Below, piece by piece: positions 15,649 through 25,013 of a stretch of DNA of 64,000 nt. Below the pieces are notes generated by a model. It was not told the origin of the DNA, made no database searches, and saw only the letters and a list, made by a program, of their open reading frames with translations. Both the position numbers and the translations under genes were made by a program. Numbering within the stretch: the stretch's first letter is position 1; the number at the start of each line of letters is the position of its first letter. The stretch spans positions 1,116,001 to 1,180,000 of the forward strand of contig JAHLLQ010000001.1 of assembly GCA_020444065.1 (NCBI GenBank), given 5' to 3'. Source of the DNA: a bacterium. Lineage in GTDB: Bacteria; Sumerlaeota; Sumerlaeia; SLMS01; JAHLLQ01.

Positions 15649-18600
15649 TCCAACCAACCACGTCGGCAGCGTCCATGTAACGAATCGTGGCACTGACCCC
15701 GGTGGAATCGAATGCATTTCCGGTAGTGTCCGTGATGGCTCCGGGAACGAAAGCGGCCGTGATATCGCCGTATTCCGTCACGGTGGTCACGACGATCGTG
15801 TAGGGCCCGGCCCCCGAGCCGGACATGTAGAAGTTGGAGGCGCCGGCGTCCCCGGGGAAGGTCATGTCCATGGCGTTTTTGTCCATGCCCAGCACGGGCT
15901 CACTGAAAGTCACCGAGAAGCGCACCGGAAGAACCGTCGCCGGGACCTGCTGGGTCGAGGCCGGGGCGAGCGGAGACGTCATGTACGGCGCATTTGCATC
16001 GTAGTCGCGAATGAACGGTCCGCTGGAGGCAACATTCGGAACGGCGTTCCCATCCTCGGCCACGCCGGCCGGGATCGAGACTTCGATTCGCTCCAGCACC
16101 GAATCCGGAACAAGATCGAACGTGTAGATGCGACCATCGGTGGATTGGAAGTTCTCAACTGTGGCGTTGGTGACGACCATATCGCTTGCTTCAAAGCCCG
16201 TGACTGCACGCCGGAATGTCGCGGTTGCGGGAATCGGTGAATCCTCCGTCGGACTTGGAGAGTCCGAAGTGACGACGACGTTGAGCGGCTTCTCCTCGCC
16301 GGCGGCTCCGGCAAATCGATAACTGGCGTAACCGATTCCGTAGTCGTTCAGATCCAGGGGCGTGTTGCCGATATTCGTATCGGGAGGATCCATTGTCGGC
16401 AGGAACTGGTTCGAGAGATAATCGCTCACGTAGTTGCCGACGTACGCCAGGGCGCGAATATCGTCGCCCACTTGCAGATCGGGCAAACGATCGAGCGGAA
16501 TTGCGACCTCGATACCGGTTGTCACCAGAGCCGGATCGGTGCCGACAAATTCGAAGTTGCTCTGCCATCCATCCCCCACACCATCGACGTTTGCGTTGTT
16601 CATGCCGATGCGGATTCCCTGACGCGCATCGATCATTGGATTGGTTGTGGCGCCGCTGTCGAAGTCGTCGGTCGAGCGTTCTTCCTGCTGACGGAAATCG
16701 ACTTCGTGGAATGTCCAGTCGGCCGTGCCGTTATTGTACGTGTCGAAGAACTTGAATCCGAAGTAATAGTCCGCGTTCATACCCGTCGGCAGTACGCAGC
16801 CGTTCATGTAGCCGTACGCGAACCAATTGTCGTAGACCCAACTGATCCACGGAATCTCGTTTTCGCCGGTGTCGGGTTGGGAGGCATCGTCCAGGAAGAA
16901 CCCCATCACGTTGCCGTTCGATTCCAGGTTCCCGGCCATGAAGACGTAGAGGAACTCGTCATCGTTGGCCATGTAGAGCGCGTTCAGCTCGCTGCCGCTC
17001 TCCATCAGAATGCCGGCCGATTGATCGCCGAATCCTGTACTGACGCCTTGAACGGCGATCGGAGGACCGTATGCATCGTCCAGCGTTCCATCGATGATGA
17101 TGCCGGTCGGCTGTCCCTTGATCGCGAACCAGCCAAGTTCCGTCACGGGCGCCGTCACGCGATTGCGCTTCAAGTAAAACGTCGCATCGGCGACCTGAAC
17201 CCACGAATTTGTTGTCGGATCGTCAGTCTGGCAGAGAGCGAGCGTGCCCTCGACCAGGCCGGCGATTTCATCCGGATTGTAGGAAAGGGTCAGCGAGGCA
17301 CTCGTCCAGCCCACGCGGTCGGTGGTCAGTTGCCACGCGACGTTTGCTGTCTCAGATTCATCGCCGAGCATTCCCAGATGTTCGTCGGTGTAGTAATGCA
17401 CGAGCGTAGTCTGCGAGGCTCCACCAGCCCCGTTGTCCGCGCCATCGCCATCGGAATAGTCGATCGCGACTCCCGAGTGCCCGAGACGTACGGGGGGAAC
17501 CAGGCCGGTGCCGACCGGCGAGTAGCGTTGCGCGCCACCGGCGTCCGTCGCGCCGTCGCCCTCGATCACCATGAAATCTGTGCGGAAGATATTGGAACTG
17601 GGTGCGTATGCGAAGGCGTCTTCGAAATGATCGCCGTCGAAATCTGCAAACATCCCGGGCGGCAAGCCCAGGTTGTCGTCCTCGCTGCGGCCGGAGAGCG
17701 TGAAGAAATCATCCGCACTGGTCAGCGTGTGGATCACTCCCCACGACGTGAACGGATAATCGTACGCAACCACATGCCCGACCATGGTGGATGCGCCTTC
17801 CGCCCAGGCGAAATCGCCGTAGATGATCTGCGGCGTAGCGGTTCCGAGAAGATGCACGGGTGCCGCGCGATAGGCGTCGGAATCCGTCGTCGGTAGCAGC
17901 AACCGGATCTCGTTCCATGCGCTGGTGGCGGCGTCGGTGTCCAAGTCTACGATTTCACCGCGGAGTGCTGACGTTCCCGGCAGAATCGTGATGGTCACGT
18001 TCGTGGAGTTGCGTGAGGACGTAAAGAGGTCCAAGCCTTCTGCGCCATCGAAGTCCGCGAGCGCTCCGTCGGCCCCGAATCCTTCATCATCGCCGAGGAT
18101 TCGCGTCTCCCCCGCCGGACCGATGGCGCCGTCGGTATCGAGCGTCAACGTCCCGGATGTAAGCGGGCCATAGAGGATGTACGCGTCGGCGGTTCCCTGC
18201 GAGGTTGCGAACAGATCGTTCCATCCGTCCCCGTCGACATCGCCGATCGCCGACGAGCCACCGAACTGATCCATGGTATCATCGCCAAAGATGCGCAACT
18301 CGCCGGCGGGACTCACGGCATCCAATCCACTCGTCGTCGTATCCAGATCGATGATCTGATTCGGCAAGATGGGAGAGCCCCAGATCACATAACCTTCGCC
18401 GGCGCGTCCCCGTCCTCCCGGATCGCCGTCCGGCGCTGCGATGAACAAGTCGTCGATGCCATCGCCGTTCAGATCGCCGGCGGTCATTGCGCTGCCCAGA
18501 TGATCCGCATCGTCATCGCCGAGGATAAGAGTTTCACTTGTCCTTGGGGCTTCCGCGGCGGTCCCGAGCGTATACGATCCCGGCGCGAAGCTCTCCGCAC

Positions 18601-19063
18601 CGTACAGAATGTAGATCGCGCCATTCCCCGTGCCGGCCAGTGTGTCCGCCATCGGCGCACCGATGGCCAGGTCGCCAACTCCGTCGCCGTTGAAATCACC
18701 GCCTGCGAGGGCGACGCCAAAGTCCGAGCTACTTCCGGGAACGCTGAATCGGATGATGTGGTGCTGGGCGAGTGTGGCGTCGGAACTCATCGTGTCCATG
18801 CCGAAGAAGTACGGATCGGTGAGGAGAATCTCCACGCGATCGGGTTCTCCGATTTCCTGGATGCCGAGACACAGATCGGGTCGGCCGTCGCCGTTGAAGT
18901 CGGTGTTTCCGCCCGTTATCTCGGCCCAATAGGGCCCGCCGTACTTCGCAAGGAAGTAGCGATTGCGGTTTTCGCCGCGGTATCGCGCCGAATCCGGCAA
19001 CTGCGCGGAAGCGACCCCGGCGGCCGCAAGAATAACGATCAGCAGCAGACGTGAGACACGCAT
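15638..19063 (-). CDS. large secreted FG-GAP repeat protein with CBM9-like and Ig-like domains
   Basis: A 1141-residue secreted protein. The signal peptide (about 1-20) ends in ASA. Six FG-GAP/integrin-type calcium loops are visible: near residues 54-68 (TDFNGDGRPDL), 123-137 (GDFNGDGVGDL), 196-211 (GDLNGDGIDDL), 274-288 (GDVDGDGWNDL), 336-350 and 473-488 (ADFDGDHFEDA), together forming a beta-propeller. A CBM9/DOMON-like domain follows from about 654 (GIIIDGTLDDAYG). Two bacterial Ig-like domains follow, around 930-1030 (RAVTGFEASDMVVTNATVEN) and 1040-1130 (SVTFSEPVL). No sorting tag such as PEP-CTERM or LPXTG is seen. The role is likely adhesion or polysaccharide binding; no catalytic domain is apparent. 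Confidence 0.9.
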   Translation of the reverse strand: MRVSRLLLIVILAAAGVASAQLPDSARYRGENRNRYFLAKYGGPYWAEITGGNTDFNGDGRPDLCLGIQEIGEPDRVEILLTDPYFFGMDTMSSDATLAQHHIIRFSVPGSSSDFGVALAGGDFNGDGVGDLAIGAPMADTLAGTGNGAIYILYGAESFAPGSYTLGTAAEAPRTSETLILGDDDADHLGSAMTAGDLNGDGIDDLFIAAPDGDPGGRGRAGEGYVIWGSPILPNQIIDLDTTTSGLDAVSPAGELRIFGDDTMDQFGGSSAIGDVDGDGWNDLFATSQGTADAYILYGPLTSGTLTLDTDGAIGPAGETRILGDDEGFGADGALADFDGAEGLDLFTSSRNSTNVTITILPGTSALRGEIVDLDTDAATSAWNEIRLLLPTTDSDAYRAAPVHLLGTATPQIIYGDFAWAEGASTMVGHVVAYDYPFTSWGVIHTLTSADDFFTLSGRSEDDNLGLPPGMFADFDGDHFEDAFAYAPSSNIFRTDFMVIEGDGATDAGGAQRYSPVGTGLVPPVRLGHSGVAIDYSDGDGADNGAGGASQTTLVHYYTDEHLGMLGDESETANVAWQLTTDRVGWTSASLTLSYNPDEIAGLVEGTLALCQTDDPTTNSWVQVADATFYLKRNRVTAPVTELGWFAIKGQPTGIIIDGTLDDAYGPPIAVQGVSTGFGDQSAGILMESGSELNALYMANDDEFLYVFMAGNLESNGNVMGFFLDDASQPDTGENEIPWISWVYDNWFAYGYMNGCVLPTGMNADYYFGFKFFDTYNNGTADWTFHEVDFRQQEERSTDDFDSGATTNPMIDARQGIRIGMNNANVDGVGDGWQSNFEFVGTDPALVTTGIEVAIPLDRLPDLQVGDDIRALAYVGNYVSDYLSNQFLPTMDPPDTNIGNTPLDLNDYGIGYASYRFAGAAGEEKPLNVVVTSDSPSPTEDSPIPATATFRRAVTGFEASDMVVTNATVENFQSTDGRIYTFDLVPDSVLERIEVSIPAGVAEDGNAVPNVASSGPFIRDYDANAPYMTSPLAPASTQQVPATVLPVRFSVTFSEPVLGMDKNAMDMTFPGDAGASNFYMSGSGAGPYTIVVTTVTEYGDITAAFVPGAITDTTGNAFDSTGVSATIRYMDAADVVGWMAK

Positions 19064-19315
19064 GCGACTTCCCCCGAATCAGGTTTCTACGAATGTCCGC
19101 AGGCTATGAGATGGAACCGGCCCTGTCGCAACAGGAAACGGGCGAGCCCCGTGGCATACCGGACTATGGATGGATATGGATGCGCTATCGACACTGGTCG
19201 CAGGCGACTTCGGGAGCAAGTCGGAATCCCGCCCCTCCCAAGGCTTGACTCCCCGGCATCGCATCCGCAGGGTCGGGCCGTTGCAGCAGCCACTTCCCCT
19301 CAGGACAGACGCCCG

Positions 19316-19978
19316 GTGGACGAACGGAAGCCCTCTTCTCGCTACAAGCGCACGGACAATGGCCTGCTGGTGGCCGTCGAAGGAATCGACGGTGCCGGCA
19401 AGACGACCCAGTGTCTGATGTTGCGCGATTGGCTGCACGAGCAGGGCGTCGGCTGCTCGATGTTCCATGAGCCCACCCACGGCCCGATCGGCGAGGAACT
19501 GCGGCGCCTGGCCCGCAGCGGACGCCTCGAACCGCAGCAGGAATTCGAGTACTTTCGCAAGGATCGCATCTACGACGTGGAGACGAACATCGCGCCGGCG
19601 CTGGCCCGGGGCGAGGTGGTGATCATGGATCGCTACTACATCTCGTCGATCGCGTACCAGGGCGCGCTCGGGCTCGACGCGGCGGAAATCCAGGCCGCCA
19701 ATGAGGCGATTGCTCCGCGACCGGACCTGATCTTCCTGCTAGATGCGCCGGTGCGCGATGCGCTCGGCCGCGTGATCGAGCGCGACGACGCCGGACCCAA
19801 TCTGTTCGAGCGCGAAGAGTACCAACTCGAAGTCCAGCGGCGGTTCGCGTTGCTCGACATGCCGGGAATCTGCCGGATCAACGCGGCCCGAGGCATCTCA
19901 GAGGTCCACGAAGAGATGCGCGAGATTGTGCCGCTTCCCCCATACGATTTCTTCGGAGCACCAAAGCGCGAAGGCTGA
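19316..19978 (+). CDS. tmk: thymidylate kinase
   Basis: Thymidylate kinase phosphorylates dTMP to dTDP. VAVEGIDGAGKTTQCLML is the P-loop. The dTMP-binding DRYYISSIAYQGA and the family's arginine/acidic LID region (GRVIERDDAGPNLFE) follow, and the strand DLIFLLDAP precedes the LID. I take GTG at 19316 (220 residues), since the frame remains open upstream but the additional residues look unlike any kinase; an AGGA lies about 11 bases before it. The usual family length is about 210. The gene faces away from the FG-GAP gene, and the 252 bases between hold the divergent promoters but no gene that I can see. Confidence 0.9.
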   Translation: MDERKPSSRYKRTDNGLLVAVEGIDGAGKTTQCLMLRDWLHEQGVGCSMFHEPTHGPIGEELRRLARSGRLEPQQEFEYFRKDRIYDVETNIAPALARGEVVIMDRYYISSIAYQGALGLDAAEIQAANEAIAPRPDLIFLLDAPVRDALGRVIERDDAGPNLFEREEYQLEVQRRFALLDMPGICRINAARGISEVHEEMREIVPLPPYDFFGAPKREG

Positions 19979-20065
19979 CCCGCGCAAGACGTGCTTGCCC
20001 ACACCACCGATTGACAGTAGACAACGCGTACCGAACGAAGCAACGGCATCCCCAAGGAGTGTGCG

Positions 20066-21490
20066 ATGCGGCGACAGGTTGTTTTGCTGTTCCCGGTGTT
20101 CCTGGCGATCGCCCTTCTGCTTAATGCCCCGCACCTCGGCGGGTTTCTGATCACCGACGATCTTCCGATGCTCTACCGCACGTCGCCGCTGTCCGGTGCG
20201 GGATTCTGGGATTGCTGGAAGGTCTGGGGGAACGGATTCTGGCGCCCGCTGAATTGCGTGATGTTTTTCGTTCTGCAGCGAATCGCAGGATTCAATGCCC
20301 TTCCCTTCGATGTTCTGGCAGTGGTCATTCATGCCATCGTGGCGACACTGACCGTCGTCGTGGGCACTCGTGTGCTGCGACTGGCGATGGCTCCAGCGGT
20401 TCTCGCAGGCGTCCTGATGGTCGTGCATGTCGGCGCCTTTCATCCGCTCTCACAACTGAATGCCGCGTGCGATTCGACGTTCGCAGCGGGGCTGTTGCTC
20501 TTTGTTCTGGGCTGTCATGCATTACGAGAGAGCCCCACGCGTCTGGCAATCGCCCAATGGGTTGGTGGATTGACCATCTGCGCCCTCAGCAAAGAACTGG
20601 TCGTTCTCCTTCCCGTCTACTTCCTACTATGGACGGGAACGTGGCGTTGGAAAGCATTGTCGCCTCGGCAACGGATGGCCGGCGCTGTGACGCTAGCCGT
20701 CTCTGGCGCTTACTTCATCGCGCTCTTGCTGGGGCAGTTCCTGGCGGAGAATTCTTACTCGGGCGAACAGCGAGTCCTGCTGAACCCAGTTTCATTCGGG
20801 CGCCAGGTTGCCGATTACCTGTTCTCCGTCGGGGTGCCATACATCCACGTGGTCGAAGCCCCATTCGGAGCCATCTCCCTGTCGCACAACACTCTTTGGG
20901 GAATTCGTGGACTGATCGCGATTGGGGTCCTCGTGTTCGCATGGAAGTCCTGGCAGGGCGCAATTCCAAGGCAACAGACAATTCTCGCCGTTTCGTTGGT
21001 GCTGCCGCTGCTTCCCCCGAGCCTGCTCGCCGATCCCCCGCAAAGCCGGTATCTCTATTCTGCTCTCCCATTCTTTTGCCTGCTGCTGGCCGATGTGGTC
21101 CATCGCGCCCGGCGGCGGAGCCCATTACTCGGGCGATGGGCCTTCGGCGGAGTCTGCGTGCTCGGAGTCGTTTACGCGATGGGGTTCTATGCGTCCCCCA
21201 CTGTCGATGCGACGAGGCAAACGGAGCGTGCTGTGGAGGCCTTTATCCACGACGCGAAGGGGTATTCGAAGGACTGGATCGACGGCACGATGATCTCCAT
21301 CTACGCCCATCCGCACCCGGGACAGGGAGAGAGTCGGTGGGTTTACTCGCAACTCCTCTTCGAACTCTTCATCCCGGAGAAGGACGTCACGGTCGTGCTC
21401 GATCACATTGTCCCGGAGACCTCCGCGGCCTATGCGTTCGACTCGAATGTCCTGAGGCTCAGGCCGATCCCGCCGGGCAGCCATCTTTAG
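20066..21490 (+). CDS. polytopic membrane protein, GT-C glycosyltransferase-like
   Basis: A 474-residue integral membrane protein with about ten hydrophobic helices starting at residue 5 (VVLLFPVFLAIALLL). The early loop contains FLITDDLPML: an acidic pair just after the first helix is the hallmark of GT-C fold glycosyltransferases (PMT/ArnT/oligosaccharyl types). A short soluble C-terminal part follows the last helix. A RYLYSALPFFCLLLADV segment near residue 340 is also common in that superfamily. Substrate is unknown; transfer of a sugar from a polyprenyl donor is the family expectation. It starts 87 bases after tmk and stands 63 bases before mutL. Confidence 0.72.
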   Translation: MRRQVVLLFPVFLAIALLLNAPHLGGFLITDDLPMLYRTSPLSGAGFWDCWKVWGNGFWRPLNCVMFFVLQRIAGFNALPFDVLAVVIHAIVATLTVVVGTRVLRLAMAPAVLAGVLMVVHVGAFHPLSQLNAACDSTFAAGLLLFVLGCHALRESPTRLAIAQWVGGLTICALSKELVVLLPVYFLLWTGTWRWKALSPRQRMAGAVTLAVSGAYFIALLLGQFLAENSYSGEQRVLLNPVSFGRQVADYLFSVGVPYIHVVEAPFGAISLSHNTLWGIRGLIAIGVLVFAWKSWQGAIPRQQTILAVSLVLPLLPPSLLADPPQSRYLYSALPFFCLLLADVVHRARRRSPLLGRWAFGGVCVLGVVYAMGFYASPTVDATRQTERAVEAFIHDAKGYSKDWIDGTMISIYAHPHPGQGESRWVYSQLLFELFIPEKDVTVVLDHIVPETSAAYAFDSNVLRLRPIPPGSHL

Positions 21491-21553
21491 GGTGGCTAAG
21501 GTCGCGGCCTTGTGCTTGGCAATAGGCTCCGATTCGGAAGGAACCGGCACTCC

Positions 21554-23467
21554 ATGACCATCCGCGTACTGCCACAGACACTGATCAACCAGATCGCCGC
21601 CGGCGAGGTGGTGGTCAATATGGCCAGCGTCTTGAAGGAGATGGTGGAGAACTCGATCGATGCGGGCGCCACGCACATCGATATCGAGTTGGCCAACGAT
21701 TTGCGCGACATGACGATCGCGGACGATGGCTGTGGGATGGACCGCGACGACGCAGAGTTGTCTCTGCAGCGCCACGCCACGTCGAAGATCCGCACGACGG
21801 AGGATCTGTTCGCGATTCAGACGCGCGGGTTCCGTGGCGAGGCATTGGCGTCGATCGCGGCCGTATCGCGCCTGGAACTGCAAACGCGCCGACACGAGGA
21901 TTTGTCCGGAACGCGAGTCGTTGTCGAAGGCGGCGCCATCGAGCGCATCGAAGGTGCCGGCTGCCCGGCCGGGACGCGGATCATCGTGCGGGACTTGTTC
22001 TTCAACACACCGGCGCGACGGAATTTCCTGAAGACCCCGGTCGGCGAATTCAACGCCGCGCTGCGAACGCTTGTCCGACAGGCATTGGCTGCGCACGAGG
22101 TTGGAGTCCGCGTTGTCAAAGACGACAAGGTCCATCTCGATCTGCCCGTGGGCCAGAGTCTCGCCGATCGGTTCAAGGCCTTGATGGGTTCGCAAGTCGA
22201 ACACGGGCTGCTGGAGCTGGCATTCGACCGGCCGCCGGCTCGGGTTCGCGGGTACCTGGCGCGCCCGCTGAGCAGTCGCTCCGACCGTCGTTCTCAGTAT
22301 CTGTTCGTCAACGATCGGCCATTTTCCAGCAAGCAAATCGCCGCGGCCATCGAGCAGGCCTGTCGCGGCTTTATCATGATCGGGCGCTTTCCGATCTTCT
22401 GCGTCTTCATCGACGTTCCTCCAGAGGAGGTGGACATCAACGTCCACCCGACGAAAGAAGAAGTGCGATTCCGCAACGAACGCTCGATCGCGGGCGCGTG
22501 CTATCATGCAGCGCGTCTGGCGCTCGAAGAACATGGCCACGTCCCAAACATGCAGTTGGGCGACGAGCAGGGACCGCAACCTGCCGAGCAGGAGTCGCGT
22601 CCGGCTCAAGATCCAGCCTTCTTCACGTCGCCGGAAGCTTTGGTCGCACGGGCGTTCGAGCGCAAACGCGCTCGCGAAGTGCAAAGCGATTGGATCGGCC
22701 TCGCCGCGCAGCAGGAGGACTTTCAGCCGCGTGCTCCGGAGTTCGCCCCCGCGCTGGGACCCGCCGAACGCGTCTCTGCCGAAGAGCCGGAAGCCGATGC
22801 GGAGCCCACTGCGCCCCCGCCAAAGCACTCCGCGCAATCGCCGATTGCTGCCGGCCCGGGCGAACGGCCCGAGCCAAACTTCTGGCGCCAGGGCTACGAA
22901 CCCGAACCTCTCGGACAGATCGCGAACACGTACATCGTTGTGCGATTCGGACCGGACCTCTTGCTCGTCGACCAGCACGCGGCACACGAGCGCATTCGTT
23001 TCATCGAACTCCAGCAGCGATCGGCGGAGATTTCATCGCAGACGTTGCTTGTGCCGGAGACGTTCGACGTGCCTGCCGATCGCCGGGCGGCGATGGAGAC
23101 GCTGGCGCCCGCGCTGCAGAACCTGGGATTTGAGGTCGAGGAGTTCGGCGGCTCGACCTGGAGCATCACCGGTGTCCCAAGCGATCTGCAGAAGGTCGAT
23201 CCGAAGTCATTGATCCTGGACTTGTTGGATGAATTCGAAAGCGCACCGCGAATCAACCGCGTCGCCGACCTGCGAGAGAAGATTCTGATCCGCGCGGCAT
23301 GTCACTCGGCTATTCGCGCCGGGCAAAGGTTGACCGCCATGGAAATGGAAGAGCTCCTTCGCCTGATGCGCCAGCACCAGCTCTCGTTCACCTGTCCCCA
23401 CGGCCGCCCGACCGTGATTCGGCTGGCGAAGGATGAGTTGGATAAGCAGTTCAAGCGGATCGTGTGA
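21554..23467 (+). CDS. mutL: DNA mismatch repair protein MutL
   Basis: MutL couples mismatch recognition by MutS to strand excision. The 637-residue protein has the GHKL ATPase N-terminus (LPQTLINQIAAGEVV, MVENSIDAGATHI, DDGCGMDRDD, TRGFRGEALASIAAV) and NVHPTKEEVRF at the end of the N-terminal half. A Pro/Ala-rich linker follows, then a C-terminal dimer domain. The latter carries endonuclease motifs: DQHAAHERIRFIE, ACHSAIRAG and TCPHGRPT, so this is a nicking-type MutL as in bacteria without MutH. In the first motif the final glutamate is displaced by one residue relative to DQHAx2Ex4E. ATG at 21554 gives the standard N-terminus. Confidence 0.96.
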   Translation: MTIRVLPQTLINQIAAGEVVVNMASVLKEMVENSIDAGATHIDIELANDLRDMTIADDGCGMDRDDAELSLQRHATSKIRTTEDLFAIQTRGFRGEALASIAAVSRLELQTRRHEDLSGTRVVVEGGAIERIEGAGCPAGTRIIVRDLFFNTPARRNFLKTPVGEFNAALRTLVRQALAAHEVGVRVVKDDKVHLDLPVGQSLADRFKALMGSQVEHGLLELAFDRPPARVRGYLARPLSSRSDRRSQYLFVNDRPFSSKQIAAAIEQACRGFIMIGRFPIFCVFIDVPPEEVDINVHPTKEEVRFRNERSIAGACYHAARLALEEHGHVPNMQLGDEQGPQPAEQESRPAQDPAFFTSPEALVARAFERKRAREVQSDWIGLAAQQEDFQPRAPEFAPALGPAERVSAEEPEADAEPTAPPPKHSAQSPIAAGPGERPEPNFWRQGYEPEPLGQIANTYIVVRFGPDLLLVDQHAAHERIRFIELQQRSAEISSQTLLVPETFDVPADRRAAMETLAPALQNLGFEVEEFGGSTWSITGVPSDLQKVDPKSLILDLLDEFESAPRINRVADLREKILIRAACHSAIRAGQRLTAMEMEELLRLMRQHQLSFTCPHGRPTVIRLAKDELDKQFKRIV

Positions 23468-23475
23468 TCGCGGCT

Positions 23476-23895
23476 TCAGCCCTGGTAAGTTTTCTTCAGA
23501 TACTTCACCGACTCTGCGATGAGCTCCCGCAGCACCTTTGCATCCACGTCTTCCAACTTCTTCACATACAGGCAGCCCTTGCCGTTCTTGTACTTCCCCA
23601 ACTTCTCCATCAGGTCCTCGTAACGAGAGAACCCCGCCATGATGTAGATGCTGAAGGCTTGCTTGCGTGGTGAGAAACCGGTCAAAAACCAGTCGCCTTC
23701 GCGGCCGCTGGCGTACTTGTAGTGATAGTGCCCGAACCCAACGATACTGCCGCCCCACATGCGGGGTTCTTCGCCGGTGATTTCTTTCATCATCGCCAGG
23801 ATCGCAAAGGCATCCTCGCGGCGCTTGGGGTTCTCGACGGAGTTCAGGAACTCCTCAACACTGCCGTCATTCTCTTTGGTCTTCAACTCAGCCAT
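23476..23895 (-). CDS. DUF1801 domain protein
   Basis: A 139-residue protein with the DUF1801 (YdhG-like) fold signature: NPKRREDAFAILAMMKEITGEEP, then MWGGSIVGFGHYHYKY, then the strand-rich FSPRKQAFSIYIMAGF and a helical end. The biochemical role of the family is unknown; the structure is frataxin-like and members often sit beside SRPBCC proteins and ArsR regulators, as here. It is the last gene of the four-gene operon and converges on mutL with eight bases between the stops. Confidence 0.9.
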   Translation of the reverse strand: MAELKTKENDGSVEEFLNSVENPKRREDAFAILAMMKEITGEEPRMWGGSIVGFGHYHYKYASGREGDWFLTGFSPRKQAFSIYIMAGFSRYEDLMEKLGKYKNGKGCLYVKKLEDVDAKVLRELIAESVKYLKKTYQG

Positions 23896-23916
23896 GGCGT
23901 CTCTCCAATTGAAGGC

Positions 23917-24480
23917 TCAGGCTCCTTCATAGGCTTCTTTGATCCACCCAAGCAGTTCCTTATCGATGTCTTTCTCGGTCGCGATCCGAACGCGGTGGCT
24001 CACCATCGCATTGAAACTGCCGGAGGCTTCAAGTCGGTCGGTCGGAGCCTTGCCTGGCAGATTGATCCCGACGTCGATTCTCGTGGCCGTGGAGGGCTGA
24101 ATCAGCCCGAACTGCTTTGAACGGCGCAAACTGACGTAGGACTTCTTCGGGGCGATTTCCACGTCCTTGCCAAACTTCCGGATTTCCTTGATGAGCTTCT
24201 CGTAGATTGGGCGCAGATCGGCCTTCTTGCCGCTATACTGGCCGGCAATCAGGTCGTCGCTCGGCTGCGCACTGGCGGCGCTTCCGAGAGTCTCGTGGGC
24301 AATCAGATTCGCGTATCCGTGGGTTACGCCGTGCTCGGATTTAAGCCGTTTGACGATCTGCCCGTGTTTCTTCTCCTCCCACTTCGCGACGATCTTCTTC
24401 CATTCAGGCAGAGTCTTGCCGGTTTTCTCCTTCAACGCTGCAATCATCGACGCAGCCATTTCTTCCGGGGATTTCGCCAT
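23917..24480 (-). CDS. DUF4287 and DUF5655 domain protein
   Basis: A 187-residue protein in two parts. Residues 1-67 are the helical DUF4287 domain (MAASMIAALKEKTGKTLPEW, then HGVTHGYANLIAHE). Residues 80-185 form DUF5655 (IYEKLIKEIRKFGKDVEIAPKKSYVSLRR is one region, followed by GINLPGK). Neither domain has a proven reaction; DUF5655 resembles a nucleic-acid or small-ligand transport fold only by weak analogy. The gene lies 20 bases downstream of the SRPBCC gene and 21 bases upstream of the DUF1801 gene. This order is widespread in soil bacteria, so the set probably acts together. Confidence 0.88.
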   Translation of the reverse strand: MAKSPEEMAASMIAALKEKTGKTLPEWKKIVAKWEEKKHGQIVKRLKSEHGVTHGYANLIAHETLGSAASAQPSDDLIAGQYSGKKADLRPIYEKLIKEIRKFGKDVEIAPKKSYVSLRRSKQFGLIQPSTATRIDVGINLPGKAPTDRLEASGSFNAMVSHRVRIATEKDIDKELLGWIKEAYEGA

Positions 24481-24500
24481 GGTGGTCTTCCTTTCGAAGG

Positions 24501-25013
24501 TCAGAGCGGCCAGTTTTCGACGCGCTGGCTCTTGGGCGAGATGGGCTCCATTATTCGGAACAGGACAAACAGAAGGCGAACGCCGAGCGCCGGCTTTCCA
24601 GTCTCCACAACGCGCTTCAGGGTGTTCACGATTAACTTTCCGCCCTGAAGCATCTGCTTGGCTGTTTTCGTTCCGGCTGGAAGGTCCTCAAGCGTCATTG
24701 TGAATTGCGTGCCACCATCCTTCTGCTCGAGATCGTAGATCACCTTGCAGGGCGGATCGTCGCAGTTTGTGAACTTGAAAGTGTGCGCGTAGCGGCGCGG
24801 AGGATCGAATTCGAGGATCTCGCCCACGACGCCGACGAACTTCCCACTCTTCGTGCGCATCTGCATCTTCTCGCCGGGCTTCAGTTCCCTGGTGTGCAAT
24901 TGCGAGTTGAACATGCAGGCCTGCGGCTTGTCCTGCCTGGTGATCTCCTTCCAAACCTCCTCGATGGGTCCGTTGATTTGAACCCGGAACACAGCCTTGT
25001 CGCTGTCAGCCAT
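24501..25013 (-). CDS. SRPBCC / AHSA1-type START-like domain protein
   Basis: A 170-residue member of the activator of Hsp90 ATPase homologue (AHSA1) branch of the SRPBCC superfamily, a hydrophobic-cavity fold. Seen features: FRVQINGPIEEVWKEIT at the N-terminus, MQMRTKSGKFVGVVGEILEFDPPRRYAHTF in the central sheet (read as two shorter blocks), and the long C-terminal helix with GGKLIVNTLKRVVETG. In bacteria, such genes paired with ArsR regulators are thought to bind or sequester small hydrophobic compounds. Its ATG lies inside the end of the arsR gene, overlapping by eight bases, so translation is coupled. Confidence 0.9.
   Translation of the reverse strand: MADSDKAVFRVQINGPIEEVWKEITRQDKPQACMFNSQLHTRELKPGEKMQMRTKSGKFVGVVGEILEFDPPRRYAHTFKFTNCDDPPCKVIYDLEQKDGGTQFTMTLEDLPAGTKTAKQMLQGGKLIVNTLKRVVETGKPALGVRLLFVLFRIMEPISPKSQRVENWPL

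Noticed and set aside
21125-22987. 620-codon minus-strand open frame across the membrane protein and mutL genes
   Set aside because: It lies antisense to mutL and reads through two unrelated genes; the protein has no domain pattern and is Arg/Asp-rich as expected from a shadow.
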